64,000 nucleotides of DNA from Agaricus subrufescens. Its lineage: Eukaryota; Basidiomycota; Agaricomycetes; Agaricales; Agaricaceae. A model generated the notes under the pieces. That model had not been told where the DNA came from, searched no databases, and saw only the letters and a program-made list of their open reading frames with translations. Position 1 is the first letter of the stretch. Every line of letters starts with the position of its first letter. Shown here piece after piece: positions 30,805 through 43,059 of the stretch. Both the position numbers and the translations under genes were made by a program. The DNA is taken from contig CM057061.1 of the NCBI GenBank assembly GCA_029945375.1, positions 1,860,001 to 1,924,000 of the forward strand, written 5' to 3'.

Positions 30805-31098
30805 TCAGGCTCCGAAAATCTCTCTATGGCCTTAAGCAAGCTGCCAGGCAATGGAGCAAGAAGCTCAGAAGTGTCCTAGAGGGTATTGGCTACTCCAGAC
30901 TTGGCTCTGACAACTCTATCTACATTTATTCCAAGGGAGACATCAAGGTCATAGTGCCTGTCTTCATTGATGATATAACTCTGGTGTCTAAAACCAATTC
31001 TGCTGTCTCTGCTGCTGTCTCTGAGCTGTCTAGCCACTTCAAACTGCGAGATCTTGGGTCTACCACTCTGCTACTGGGTATTCAGGTGAAGCAGGACC
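30805..31098 (+). pseudogene. Copia RT fragment
   Basis: Open frame: SLYGLKQAARQWSKKLRSVL, DNSIYIYSKGDIKVIVPVFI, FIDDITLVSK and STTLLLGIQVKQDH. Cut at about 31099 by the poly(T) of element E. It is the direct continuation of the inverted piece at 30156-30455. Confidence 0.87.
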
Positions 31099-31525
31099 AT
31101 TCTTTTTTTCTTTTTTTTTGTAATCAATGGGATATATTTCAATATCGACCTTAAGGGTGCCATAACGCGTTCCCCGTACTTTGACTACAACTTTGTCCTG
31201 TACTACTACCTCTCCCGACCCGGTAAGGGATTACATTGAAAAGCAAACAACATGATGGGCAAAAGAAATGTATCTGCACGATGAGGTCAAGCGCTCGAGG
31301 AGAAAAGAAAAATCATAATGAATCAAAATAATACAACACCATATTTACCATGGCCCAGGATGATACCAAACGGCCGGCTTCTGGATGCAATGAGTGGAGT
31401 GCAGTGTGGCCATGCAGAGTATGCATGTGATGATAGACAATGAAAGAATTCAAGTAGAAAACACATACGGAAATGGTGGGACGAGATATGCCAGATTCCC
31501 CAAAAGTACCGCTTTAGGCGAAAAC

Positions 31526-31697
31526 CTACTTCTTCGACGGGAACTGGCACTTGAGCCAGTCGTGGTCAAAGCAATTGTTCCAGAAGGAGTGCGCCGTAGA
31601 CTTCTGTTTCAAGGTGGAGCAGTTGACACAATGGTGCTTGGTGGCATCAGTACATTGAGTGACACAGGCGGGGACGTGGTTGTTGGCAGAGTGTGGC
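31526..31697 (-). pseudogene. ORF1 of element E, C-terminal piece
   Basis: The minus strand reads PHSANHVPACVTQC, then HHCVNCSTLKQKSTAHSFWN, and ends FDHDWLKCQFPSKK with TAG at 31528-31526. It contains the second and third zinc modules. The KDZ element sits between the second Cys pair (CPHCGG, at 50023) and this piece (PHSANH). Confidence 0.85.
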
Positions 31698-31711
31698 ACG
31701 TAGCTGATTTA

Positions 31712-31775
31712 TGCATACTGCACATAAGGCATACAGCCAGCTGTACAACCTACATACAGCCCCTTGTACATTTTT
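31712..31775 (+). repeat. Left terminal inverted repeat of the KDZ element
   Basis: It matches the reverse complement of 49944-50007 at 54 of 64 positions without gaps. It contains CATACAGCC twice and the near-palindrome TACAGCCAGCTGTA. Confidence 0.92.
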
Positions 31776-31819
31776 GGAGTGTTACATAAGACTCTGGCTA
31801 TCACAGCTATATATCCAAG

Positions 31820-34475
31820 AGTAGGATCCTACTATTGAGGCTGCACATTGTTATTAATAGAATCCTATTGACTTCCAGATATCAAGCCTAGTAAGATCCT
31901 ACTAACATGAGATCTAACTAAGGAACAGAATCCTACTGGTTCATGCAAGTGATGTGCAGTAGAAGTCTACTGCAGTGGGAATATTGTGAGTAATAGAATT
32001 CTACTGCACTGGGGTATATTGGGGGCAGTAGAATTCTACTGCACTGGGGTATAGTGTGGGTAGTAGAATTCTACTGCACTTAGACATATTGGGGGCAGTA
32101 GAATTCTACTGCAGTGGGGTATATTGTTTGCAGTAGAATTCTACTGCACTAGGGTATATTGTGCATAGTAGAATTCTACTACACTGGGGTATATTGTGCA
32201 TAGTAGAATTCTACTGCACTGGGGTATATTGTGGTTAGTAGAATTCTACTGCACTGGGGTATATTGTGCATAGTAGAATTCTACTGCACTGGGGTATATT
32301 GTGCATAGTAGAATTCTACTGCACATATTGGGAGCAGTGGGAATTCTACTGCAGTGGGGTATATTGTGCGCAGTAGAATTCTACTGCAGTGGGGTATATT
32401 GTGCACAGTAGAATTCTACTGCACTGGGGTATATTGTGCATAGTAGAATTCTACTGCACTGGGGTATATTGTGCATAGTAGAATTCTACTGCACTGGGGT
32501 ATATTGTGCATAGTAGAATTCTACTGTACTGGTGTATAGTGTGGGTAGTAGAATTCTACTGCACTGGGACATATTGGGCGCAGTAGAATTCTACTGCACT
32601 AGGGTATATTGTGCATAGTAGAATTCTACTGCACTAGGGTATATTGTGCATAGTAGAATTCTACTGCACTGGGGTATATTGTGCATAGTAGAATTCTACT
32701 GCACTGGGGTATATTATGGTTAGTAGAATTCTACTGCACTGGGACATATTGGGGGCAGTAGAATTCTACTGCAGTGGGGTATATTGTGCGCAGTAGAATT
32801 CTACTGCACTAGGGTATGTTGTGCATAGTAGAATTCTACTACACTGGGGTATATTGTGCATAGTAGAATTCTACTGCACTGGGGTATATTGTGGTTAGTA
32901 GAATTCTACTGCACTGGGACATATTGGGGGCAGTAGAATTCTACTGCAGTGGGGTATATTGTGCGCAGTAGAATTCTACTGCAGTGGGGTATATTGTGCA
33001 TAGTAGAATTCTACTGCACTGGGGTATATTGGGCGCAGTAGAATTCTACTGGGGTATATTGTGCATAGTAGAATTCTACTGCACTGGGGTATATTGTGCG
33101 CAGTAGAATTCTACTGCACGGGGACATATTGGGAGCAGTAGAATTCTACTGCAGTGGGGTATATTGTGCGCAGTAGAATTCTACTGCAGTGGGGTATATT
33201 GTGCACAGTAGAATTCTACTGCACTGATTATATTGTGCATAGTAGAATTCTACTGCACTGGGGTATATTGCATAGTAATTCTACTGCAATATAGTAGAAT
33301 TCTACTGTACTGGTGTATAGTGTGGGTAGTAGAATTCTACTGCACTGGGACATATTACGCAGTAGAATTCTACTGCACTAGTATATTGTTGCATAGTAGA
33401 ATTCTACTGCACTAGGGTATATTTGTGCATAGTAGAATTCTACTGCACTGGGGTATATTGTGCATAGTAGAATTCTACTGCACTGGGGTATATTATGGTT
33501 AGTAGAATTCTACTGCACTGGGACATATTGGGGGCAGTAGAATTCTACTGCAGTGGGGTATTGCACTAGGGTATATTGTGCATAGTAGAATTCTACTACA
33601 CTGGGGTATATTGTGGATAGTAGAATTCTACTGCACTGGGGTATATTGTGGTTAGTAGAATTCTACTGCACTGGGACATATTGGCGCAGTAGAATTCTAC
33701 TGCAGTGGGGTATATTGTGCATAGTAGAATTCTACTGCACTGGGGTATATTGGGCGCAGTAGAATTCTACTGCACTGGGGTATATTGTGCATAGTAGAAT
33801 TCTACTGCACTGGGGTATATTGTGCGCAGTAGAATTCTACTGCACGGGGTGCATTGGGAGCAGTAGAATTCTACTGCAGTGGGGTATATTGTGCGCAGTA
33901 GAATTCTACTGCAGTGGGGTATATTGTGCACAGTAGAATTCTACTGCACTGGGGTATATTGTGCATAGTAGAATTCTACTGCACTGGGGTATATTGTGCA
34001 TAGTAGAATTCTACTGCACTGGGGTATATTGTGCATAGTAGAATTCTACTGCACTGGGGTATATTGTGCATAGTAGAATTCTACTGTACTGGTGTATAGT
34101 GTGGGTAGTAGAATTCTACTGCACTGGGACATATTGGGGGCAGTAGAATTCTACTGCAGTGGGGTATATTGTGTGCAGTAGAATTCTACTGTACTAGGGT
34201 ATATTGTGCATAGTAGAATTCTACTGCACTGGGGTATATTGTGGGCAGTAGAATTTGACTGCACTGGGGTATATTGTGATTAGTAGAATTCTACTGCACT
34301 TGGGCCTATTGTGGGTAGTAGAATTCTACTGCACTCCAGTATATTGTGGGTAGTAGAATTCTACTGCACTCAGGAATATTGTGGGCAGTAAAATTCTACT
34401 CCACTGGAACATATTGTGAGTAATACAATTCTACTGCATTAGGGTATGTTCTGGGCAGTAGAATTCTACTGCTGT
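31820..34475. repeat. Left subterminal array of palindromic 35 bp units
   Basis: The unit is AGTAGAATTCTACTGCACTG plus GGGTATATTGTGCAT, about 35 bp; array length divided by unit length gives roughly 70 copies. The 14 bp core AGTAGAATTCTACT is a perfect palindrome and is kept far better than the spacer, which drifts (GTGCAT, GTGCGC, GTGGTT, GGGGGC). The outermost units (31820-31980) are degenerate (AGTAGGATCCTACTA, still a palindrome). Higher-order duplication is visible: blocks of ten or so units repeat (about 32,700-33,000 resembles 33,480-33,760). The short frames inside the array are not genes. Confidence 0.95.
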
Positions 34476-34635
34476 GGTCTTATATTCTGTTCCAGAACTT
34501 TCTGATCATTTCCAATGTTTCCATTTCTCAAACCAACAATCTTAAAAACAGTTAGATAGTTCAAGTATTTTTTATCCAGTATTTTTTATCTCAGAAAATC
34601 AAGTAATTATTTCAATCATTGTATCTTTATCTACT

Positions 34636-35938
34636 TTACTCTTTTCTTTGTGCTTGCAATTCCTCCATTTGTGCTTGTAATCTTTGTAGCAAGATACTTT
34701 GGGCCTCCAATTGTGTCTCTTGTGCTCTAATTCTTTCTTCTGCCTGCCTTGTTCTCTCTTGTGCTTCTTGTGCTTCTTTTTCAGCTATTTCTTTCTCTTT
34801 GATAGCAACCAATGCATCTTGTCTCCGAGATAACAATAATCTGTTCATCAAAGATTGATAGTTTTGAATAATTTCCAGCGTGTCTTGCTTAGCTTCTTTT
34901 CTGAGCCTAGGAGAGGTATAGTGCACAGCAGCTGAGGAGCCACTAGCTTGCTGACACACTAACATCATATAGACATCACACTGTACAGCCAACCGTTCAC
35001 ACTGTCAATAATATGAATAAAGTTAATCACAGATTCAAAAATAATAGTTTACTTGCCCTTGCAATAATGTCTGGTAGTTCTCTTCTATATCTAGAAGTTG
35101 ACTTTCCAAGCATATTGATTTTATCAGGAAGTTCTCGAGTTCTTGCAACATCTTATCTTTGTTAAAATTTGACAGAACAGCTTTTTTATAATATAAACAT
35201 ACCATAAACTGCACTTCCTTTCTTGACACCCTCTACCAAGCCATAAACTGGGTTTCTCACTGAAGGGACAGTTTTTGAATTTTTTTTAAGTGATAACTCT
35301 TGAACATCTTCAAAATGGTTATTTTCAGGATCTAGTTCCTGATTATCTTGATTGAGAAGTTGTGGATCAATCTATATATATTAGTTCTTATCTATTCCAT
35401 GTAAAATAGTAACTTACCATCAAATCAGATGGATTTGAGATCATATTGTTGATCTGAGAGTCATTCTAAAGTTTAAGTTAAATTAGTATTTTATGAGTAA
35501 AATTGAACTTACAAATTCTCTATTTGTTGAATTTTCTGGAATACTCAAGCTATCTGGAAAATTGAAGAGAGGTATTGGTGTAGATACAAAATTATTCCTG
35601 GGTGTAGGAGATGAATTTGGAAGTGACACTGTGGGTGAATCAATTTCAGGAGAAAATATATTTGTAGAAAAAGCCTGAGAAATTGCTGGAGTTGCAGAAG
35701 GATCTAAAAAAAAAGTACTGTAAGAAAAAAAATCTGTATATGTAGATAAAGTATTTGAAATACTTGAGCAAGAAGCTGTTTCTTGGTGCTTTTTCCTACA
35801 GCTACAAATAGCCTTAAGAGGGAAACCTGGGCAAATATGGCATTTAGCAGGCTGTCTTTTCTTCTTCTGGATAGCATTGCCACTATCCAAGAGTTTTTGA
35901 GTGGGGCGCCGAGCACGTGGAGTACGAGGAGAATGCAT
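34636..35938 (-). CDS. KDZ-element gene A: 370 aa coiled-coil protein with N-terminal Cys motif
   Basis: Five exons on the minus strand: 35938-35513, 35465-35418, 35371-35203, 35156-35053 and 35001-34636. All introns have GT-AG ends and join in frame to 370 codons. The N-terminus is basic (MHSPRTPRARRPTQKLLDSG) and has a C-x2-C...C-x-C motif (CHICPGFPLKAICSC, residues 33-47), followed by a Ser/Pro-rich stretch. The last 100 residues are a long charged coiled coil (EKEIAEKEAQEAQERTRQAE, LEAQSILLQRLQAQMEELQA). It is transcribed divergently from the transposase gene, with about 300 bp between the starts. I do not recognise the family; a DNA-binding or oligomerising accessory protein of the transposon is a guess. 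Confidence 0.75.
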
Positions 35939-36242
35939 AAGAGGATGGTTGAAATGCAGGAATGATTAAAATGCTTGTAATACTAGCTTCTTATATATTC
36001 TTGGATCAGAAATTTTAATATTGGGAAAACTGTTGACTATTGTTTATTTGATTCTAGAACTTTCCATGCAATTTATTTCTAATATTAGATTTAGACTCAG
36101 CAAATTTTGGGGCAACTATTTGTATTTGTTTATATTAATTAATAGAACTTGCTAAATATAGCAATCAATTTTCACTGTCTACATATATATTAAACTCTAA
36201 GTGACTATTGTTCCTCACTCCTCCCTTTATTCCTTCATCCCA
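35939..36242. promoter_or_regulatory. Divergent promoter region between gene A and the transposase
   Basis: The 304 bp are AT-rich and lie between two start codons facing away from each other. No TATA box can be assigned with confidence; TATATATA-like stretches occur near 36183-36192, about 50 bp upstream of the transposase ATG. No palindromic AGTAGAATTC copy is present here. Confidence 0.5.
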
Positions 36243-39200
36243 ATGTCTAAACAAGGCCAATCACAAAAACGTCACAACAAAAACCCTCCCAATCCTATTC
36301 AAATAACATTAGATACACCACCTAACTCTCCACCTACTTTAACTCTTGATAACTTTGATAAATCTCCAGATTTATCTATTTCTTTTACACCCCAAAAAAA
36401 ACAAAAAAAAGGACATTCAACAAGATCTAAACAGGCATTGTTTATCAAAGATCCTGTTCCAGCTATAAACTCTATCCCTTTTGAATTTTCTTCACCAGAT
36501 ACTTTTTTTTCTGATTCATTGAATAGTGGCCCTTCTCTAACTACTGCTGAAGGTGAAGGGTCCACTGAAATTTCAGAAGCCACTTCAAGTGGATTTTTGA
36601 ATCCATTTTTAGACCATTCTTCCATATCTTTGGCAACAGACTTTTATCATGAATTTGTTGAAGCTGTGCTTGTCAATGCAATGCCATTTTATCCTATAAG
36701 TAAGGATGTGTTTGTAATACAAGGATGGGATACAAAAAATGGATCATCTACAGTAAGATTTATACTGTAACTAATTTATAAAATCCAGTTTACTAATACA
36801 ATTAATGCAGGGCAAATGGCATCATTTACAAATTGATAGAGCATCATCAACTCTAGAACCTGTTTGTTACTGCACTGCAGCAACAACAAATTTCAAATGT
36901 GTTCATCAAAGGTTTTTAAAAGAATATGGTGAAGGCATATTTGAAAACAGCCCAGGTAAATGATAGTCTTATCAATGTTTTTATTATCTAACTATTTTAC
37001 TATAGGAAAGCTTGAACTTGTTTCAATTTTTTCTAAGGAATTGATTGATGCAGAGCACACAACATTGTTCTCTGTTGGATCTAGTCAACTTCCTTCACTG
37101 GTGAAAGCTAGAGCAGTAATCACATTAGTTGGCTCAGACATTCATTCTGGTTTGTGGCAATGTTCCAAAGATGGAACAAATAATCCTTTCTGCCCTCATA
37201 TCAAAACTGTCAAGAAATACCTGGGAGAATCTTCTGAAAACTTGGCACTAGATATAAATCATGGATCATCAGGTAAACATAATTATGTTATAAAAACTCA
37301 AAGCTAATCATACTTATAGTTTCAATTTCTATGCCTAATATCAAGATTATGCATTCTGTATCCTATATCTCAATACCTCCCCCAACCTGGGCAAGAATTT
37401 CTACAGATAAGATTTACAAGATTGTTCCACCAGTTCTAACCTTTGATGGACCACTATTATTATCTCCATCATCTCAGTGTTCTTGTGGACAGCAATTCCA
37501 GCCAAACCATGACATTTACACCAAACCTTGCATCATCCATACTCTTACCAAGTCAATCCACACCCAAATTCAACTGCAACATTGCACACATTGTCAATCG
37601 TCCTGGTACAAAGCCATTGGTCCTGACTGCAGTGATCTGGGAATATTCAATCTCAATAATCATGCCCTGTTCACCCATGATCTCTTAGAAGAGTACACTG
37701 CAGCATATGTGTCTTCTGAAACTCCATTTACTGCCTGGATCAAGACAGTATCAATCAGATATCAGAGATACCACTCTGATTCTTCTTTTGTGGATGAAAA
37801 AATTTTCAGAGCAGCCTGGTTCAGCTATGCTAGCCTACTTACTCTTGAAAATGACTTTCAATGTCCTGAATGTGGAATAGCTCCAGAAACAGTTATATGG
37901 GATGGTGTTACTGTGGGTTTCAACCAGAAACATTTACATTCATCACTCTACCCCCCAACTACTATCCACCAAAACTCTACCATCAGAAGCTGTTCTTACT
38001 ACCGCCATCAAACTGTTATTTCATCACCAGAAATCCGAAAACTAATGGCAAACATATTTTCTGGACCACTCAATAGTGGATCAGTCACTACTTCAAAAGG
38101 AAAATCAAAAGAATGGGAGGAAGAGTCTACAGATGATGAAGATATACAAGACCAAACCAAACAGACACAAGATATGATGGCTAGAATCAAGCAAATACCT
38201 CTATTACAAGAAATGCTTGAAATACAAGAACCAATTCTGCATTCCTTTTTTGAGAAATACTGCTCTCCATCAGCTTTATTACTCAAGAAAAAATGCCCCA
38301 CTGAAGTTATAGCATTTTTCAAACAAGTAAGTTGCATATTTAATTGTTTAATACTAGACTTAAAAATTTTAGATTAGTAGCTCAGATTCTATTCTTCAAG
38401 TGATCAACAGACCTGCACTACAACAACTCAAAGCATTTGTGGCATTTCCATCACCAACTACACTGAATTATCTTGCTTGCATTCCATGTCTATATTGGCT
38501 ATTGAAAATGGAACAACAAGCAACTGAACCTTTTTGGGATCTATCAACATTGGCACTTTGTACACAATTAATCAAGAAAACAGAAGATGTCACACAGCAA
38601 ATGGTTATATATGAAAGCCCTGCTCTTGACCCAACAGCACACAATGCTGATGGTGGGTGGAAAAAGGTAAATACCAAAAGAAATTTCAATAAATTAATAT
38701 ACTAAGACTATTTTTAGAGTGGCACAAAGTATAGTATGCCCCAGATCAGGCATAGGCCTACATATCCTGGACTCAGATATGAAAATATCAAGGAACCTAA
38801 AAAACGAGGAGGACAGTGTAACAAATACTACCATGAATATGGACAAAACCAACTCACAGGTGGGCTTATGTGTGCATGGTGTCCACATAGTATATGCTAT
38901 GGATATCATTGCATTCCTTCAAGTGAAGGAAGAAATGATGTTTTCTCAGCTATGGTCACCAGATGGCCTAAAGCTCCAAAATATGTCATTTATGATTTTG
39001 CTTGTCAACTTGGTCCATATTGTAGGACCAGAGAACCAGAGTTTTTCTCTGATACAGTTTTTCTTATTGATAATTTCCATTCACAAGGTCATAGCAATTG
39101 TAGCAAGGCCTTTTTCATGTCTACATATGCTGAAAGTCAGCCTTTATTAGCTAGGGTTAACTCTAGTGCAGCTGAATGTGGAAATGGTGGACTGGCAAAA

Positions 39201-39305
39201 ATTAGGAAGTCTATCAGATATATGGGACAGGAAAGGGCCATTTTATATACTAGTGTTTTTCTTTCATTATGGAACCGTAGCAAAATTCAAAAAATGGCAA
39301 AATAG
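36243..39305 (+). CDS. KDZ transposase, 936 aa, six exons, apparently intact
   Basis: Exons 36243-36752, 36811-36955, 37006-37272, 37320-38326, 38373-38666 and 38718-39305. The five introns are 46-58 nt with GT-AG ends, and all join in frame. A SWIM-type finger (C-x-C-x8-C-x-H, residues 189-202) precedes a Cys/His cluster starting CSCG (361). The catalytic part has CPECG...IWDG (489-503), a cysteine-rich block (C775, CAWC 793-796), GYHCIPSSEGRNDVF (804-818), YDFAC (833-837), DNFHSQGHSNC (859-869) and an AAEC glutamate (894). This order is that of KDZ transposases, an RNase H-fold DDE-like family. It would cut and join element ends in the nucleus. It converges with gene B, whose stop lies 82 bp downstream. 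No stop or frameshift is seen, so it may still be active. Confidence 0.92.
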
Positions 39306-39387
39306 TACTTTGATTTGCTTAGATGTATTATTTAATAGTATAAAAAACTTGAACACTTTATTAAGAGTGCTACAGAGTAGAAATTGG

Positions 39388-42030
39388 TTATATAACATTA
39401 TCAAAAGACAAATTAAAACTTTGATCTGTATCAGAAGACTCCATCCAATGTCCAACCCAATATCCCCAAACCCTGCCAGCAATAGTTTGAGGTGGAGCAT
39501 AACCATTTGTAACTAAAAAACAAGATGACTGATAATTCCAATGAAGTATCAAAGCACAGTCTGGATTTTTGCAATATAAAGACATTGGCTGTAAATCTGT
39601 AAAATAATTGAATACAGACATAGATGAGTGACAATATTGAATATACCTTTATGTACACCTGATATCTTTTCTGAGGGATTTTGATTAGGAAAAACTGGCT
39701 TGACAGACCAGGGTGAAAATGCTCCACAATTAAGACAACAAGTTGGAGCAGGAACACCACAAGGACTATAAAGGGCATTGACCCAACGTATAAAGCAAAA
39801 CCCATTATCACCTCTCCTAGACATCATAATTCCATCAATACTTGCACCTAATTCATATTGTGCTTGTAAAAGATTGGGAAAGACTGATGGCTTTTGGCTG
39901 ATGTAAATTGTAGTCACAAAATTCATCAAAAATGTGTGAACAGATGTTGGATGAAAGTCTTTTTTGACAAAGGCAGTTGTAAGCCAAAATTTGCTTGAAA
40001 ATGGAAGTTAGACAGGAGAATAACAAATTCAAAAATACTCACTCCTTTGTAAAATTATGAATATGTGCAAGAAGCTCCTTTTGTAGAAAAGGACCTTCAC
40101 AACACAAAAGAAAAAGGCTGGCTCTAAGATCTGTTTTTATAATTTCAATAAATCTCTTGGGAAAGAGAAAGGTGAAAAACTAGGACAATTTATTAGTATA
40201 TCAAGATTTTACTTCAAATCAGGTTATACTTCACATTTTCAATATCAAAAGCAGATCTATCTTCATCTTCATCTCGTCCTGTGCCTTTAACCTAAAGGTC
40301 ACCATCTGGTGTTGAATGAGTAGTTATGAAAATCAAAAAACGATCAAATCTAATTTGAATTAGGCATAGATTTATACTAGGGATAAATTTACTCACTGTT
40401 TGAAATCTGGAAGAAGTTTTTTCATATTTTTCCAATGAATTAAGCGACCCTTTGTATCTGTGGCATCATCAAATTCAATAATAAAATGCTGAATTTTGCT
40501 AGTAGGAGTATTGAGAAAGTAGTTTTTGAGATGAAGATAAACCAGAGATGCCACAGTAGACTCTGTATCAAAGCCTTTGAGTACAAAGCTTATCAAACAA
40601 AGAGTGCCAGGGCATATTTCTGGCAGTCAACTTCTACAAACTAGAGAAGACTTTAGAAATACTACTTGAGTTGAGTTTTTGAAAGGCTAAAATTATGGTT
40701 AGATCAATTTCAATGCAATAAGTCTGTGTACTAACAACATAGGGAGTTACTGATCCCATTCTTGTATCTTTCTCTTTCCAGCAATAAGGGCAGGTAAATT
40801 TGCCAAGATCAGGTTGTAGTGCAATGTCACCAAGGCACTTGTAGCAAACAGCACAGTGACATTTGCAGAGATATAGGTCTCCTCCATTGAGACAACATGA
40901 ACACCACTAAAAAATTATTAGATAGATAGAAATTTAACTTGAAAAATAAATCACAGAGCTGGCTTGAGAATCATCAACTTCCTAGCAAACAATCAGAAAA
41001 GAGCTCAGATATATTCAAGAGAATCACTCAGTTACATCATTCTCATGTTCAGAACTATCAATGTCCATCATATCATCATCCTCCCCCATACCAAGAGCAG
41101 CAAGGGAAGACTTGCTAGCCTCACCACCTGCCACATAACTGACACCAGCCCTATAATGCAGCCTACGCTTTGTAGCCCCATATGATTTCTTCAAAGCTCT
41201 GTCTCTAACCTCACCCTCTTTCCCTTTGACAGCTTCCTTCCACTCTTTCCTGACTGAAGCATTCCACTTGAACTGACCATGACGATTACGGAGTTTACGG
41301 GGAAGATTGGGAATAGCACCTTACAAAATTATAAGTATAGAAATATGTTTTATAGATTTGAGCTGACTAATTCTTCTTACACCAGGAACTTGACCACTAC
41401 CAGATGCTTATAAAAGTATAAGAAAGTGTTACACAAGAATAAAATTTTGACTTACCATCTTGAACCTGAGTACTCTCATCAACTTGACTGGTAGAACTGC
41501 TAGCAGGAACTTGACCATTATCAGATACTTATAACAGTATAAGAAAATAGTATACAATAATGGAAATTATACTTACTATCTTGAACTTGAGTAATAGTGG
41601 CACTAGTAGTACCAGCAGAAACTTGACTATTGAGAGGAGCTTATGACATTATAAGAAAATGATATACAACAAATTGGAAATTATACTTACTATCTTGAAC
41701 TTGAGTGGTAGTGGTACTAGTAGTACCAGCAGAAACTTGACCATTAACAGAGGCTTATAACATTATAAGAAAATGATATACAACAAATTGAAATTATACT
41801 TACTGTCTTGAACTTGAGTGGTAGTGGTACTAGTAGTACCAGCAGAAACTTGACCATTAACAGAGGCTTATGACATTATAAGAAAATGATATACAACAAA
41901 TAGAAATTATACTTACTGTCTTGAACTTGAGTGGTAGTGGTACTAGTAGTACCAGCAGAAACTTGACCATTAACAGAGGCTTATGACATTATAAGAAAAT
42001 GATATACAACAAATTGGAAATTATACTTAC
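39388..42030 (-). CDS. KDZ-element gene B: multi-exon protein with RING/PHD-like Cys cluster and tandem mini-exons (5' end uncertain)
   Basis: The minus strand gives a chain of short exons with GT-AG introns. The N-terminal part is a tandem array of mini-exons (41451-42030) encoding a Thr/Gln/Val-rich repeat. Next comes a basic exon (IPNLPRKLRNRHGQFKWNAS, about 41323-41045) ending in an acidic stretch. A Cys/His cluster (CCLNGGDLYLCKCHCAVCYK ... CPYC, from 40906) resembles a RING or PHD finger. Later exons read ICPGTLCLISFVLKGFDTES, GASIDGIMMSRRGDNGFCFI, CCLNCGAFSPWSVKPVFPNQ and LYCKNPDCALILHWNYQ. The stop is near 39388. I could not find the start codon, and exon ends beyond those named are approximate. 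The family is not recognised; chromatin or ubiquitin-related roles would be speculation. Confidence 0.6.
41451..42030 (-). repeat. Tandem array of exon-intron units in gene B
   Basis: The 5' splice-site block (CTTAC on the plus strand) recurs at 41451, 41572, 41686, 41799, 41912 and 42026. The core period is 113-114 bp. Each core unit is a 63 nt exon (21 codons, TSVNGQVSAGTTSTTTTQVQD) plus a 50 nt intron (GTAAGTATAATTTC...TTATAAG). Exon length is a multiple of three, so any number of units keeps the frame. Inner copies are almost identical; the downstream ones (72 nt exon) are diverged. Confidence 0.8.
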
Positions 42031-42299
42031 TATCTTGAACTTGAGTGGTTGTGGTACTAGCAGACTTACATGATGTCGAGTAACAAGGGATAAGGAATAT
42101 TGTGTGATTAAAATGTGAAGATCCTATAAAGCAGAGTCAGCAACAAAGTTTTTGAAAGCGAGAGATGTCATGGACCAAAACGGCAGATTCTCAATGAACA
42201 AAGAGGGCCCCGTGATGAAATGGACGAAAACGGACACTAAAAAGTTACAAATGAGTGAGACGAAGGCAAACAAGGCATGTGCGGGAAGATAAAAGAAAT

Positions 42300-42830
42300 G
42301 GCTTACAAATATTCCAACACAGAAGGGGGCGCGTGGTGAACAGACACAAAACAAGACAGAAGATACACTAAATCCAAAAATTAGCGAGGTAAATTCAAGC
42401 AGGGCATGCATGGGAATATAAACAGTAGCCTACCAAGGTCCCAACACAAAAGGGGGCGCATAGTGAATGGGCGAAAACAATCACATACACTAAAGTCACA
42501 TATAAGTAAGACTAATTCAAGCAGGGCGTGCGAGGGAAGACAAACAAAGGCCTACCAAAGTTCCAACACGGAAGGGGGCGCGTAGTGAATGGGCGAAAAC
42601 AAATACATACACTAAAATCACAGATAAGTGAGACCAATTCAAGCAGGGCGTGCGCGGGAAGATAAACAATGGCCTACCAAAGTCCCAACACAGAGGAGGG
42701 GTGTGCGACGGATGGACAAAACAGACACAAAGCATGCACTGAAACGTCACGAATGAGTGAGACAAATGCAAGCACGGCATGCGCGATAGAATAAACGATG
42801 GCCTACCAAGGTCCCAATGCCCTCCTTCAT
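42300..42830 (-). repeat. Tandem repeat, about 122 bp period
   Basis: GGGGGCGC blocks recur near 42325, 42452 and 42574 with a diverged copy near 42696, together with AAGCAGGGCGTGCG and GCCTACCAAAGTCCCAACAC. The open frames inside encode only repeated hydrophobic text. The array may be non-coding, or a decayed 5' extension of gene B. Confidence 0.75.
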
Positions 42831-43059
42831 GCAGCAATACTGGAGTGAGTGTGTGATAGTTCAGTGGCAAAGAATTCGATACCTGCGGAGGATCTACTGC
42901 AGGATAGACCGTGACAGAGCATTCCGAAAGAACATTTGAGGACGCGAGACAGAACCAGGGAAAGCACAAACAAGTGAAGCAAGAGACATTGAAAGGCTAC
43001 ATAGGAGTTAGATAGGTGTGGGATAGAATAAAGAATAGCGCACCAAGCTCCTAACAAAT

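Noticed and set aside
33233..33415. Small ORF in the left array
   Set aside because: Its repeated residues only reflect the repeat unit.
31820..34475. Regular repeat-spacer pattern that resembles a CRISPR array
   Set aside because: The spacers are themselves repeated and the core is palindromic. The context is a eukaryotic DNA transposon, and no cas gene is present.
42124..42969. Hydrophobic ORFs on the minus strand that look like membrane proteins
   Set aside because: They are translations of the 122 bp tandem repeat, show no start context, and overlap each other in different frames.
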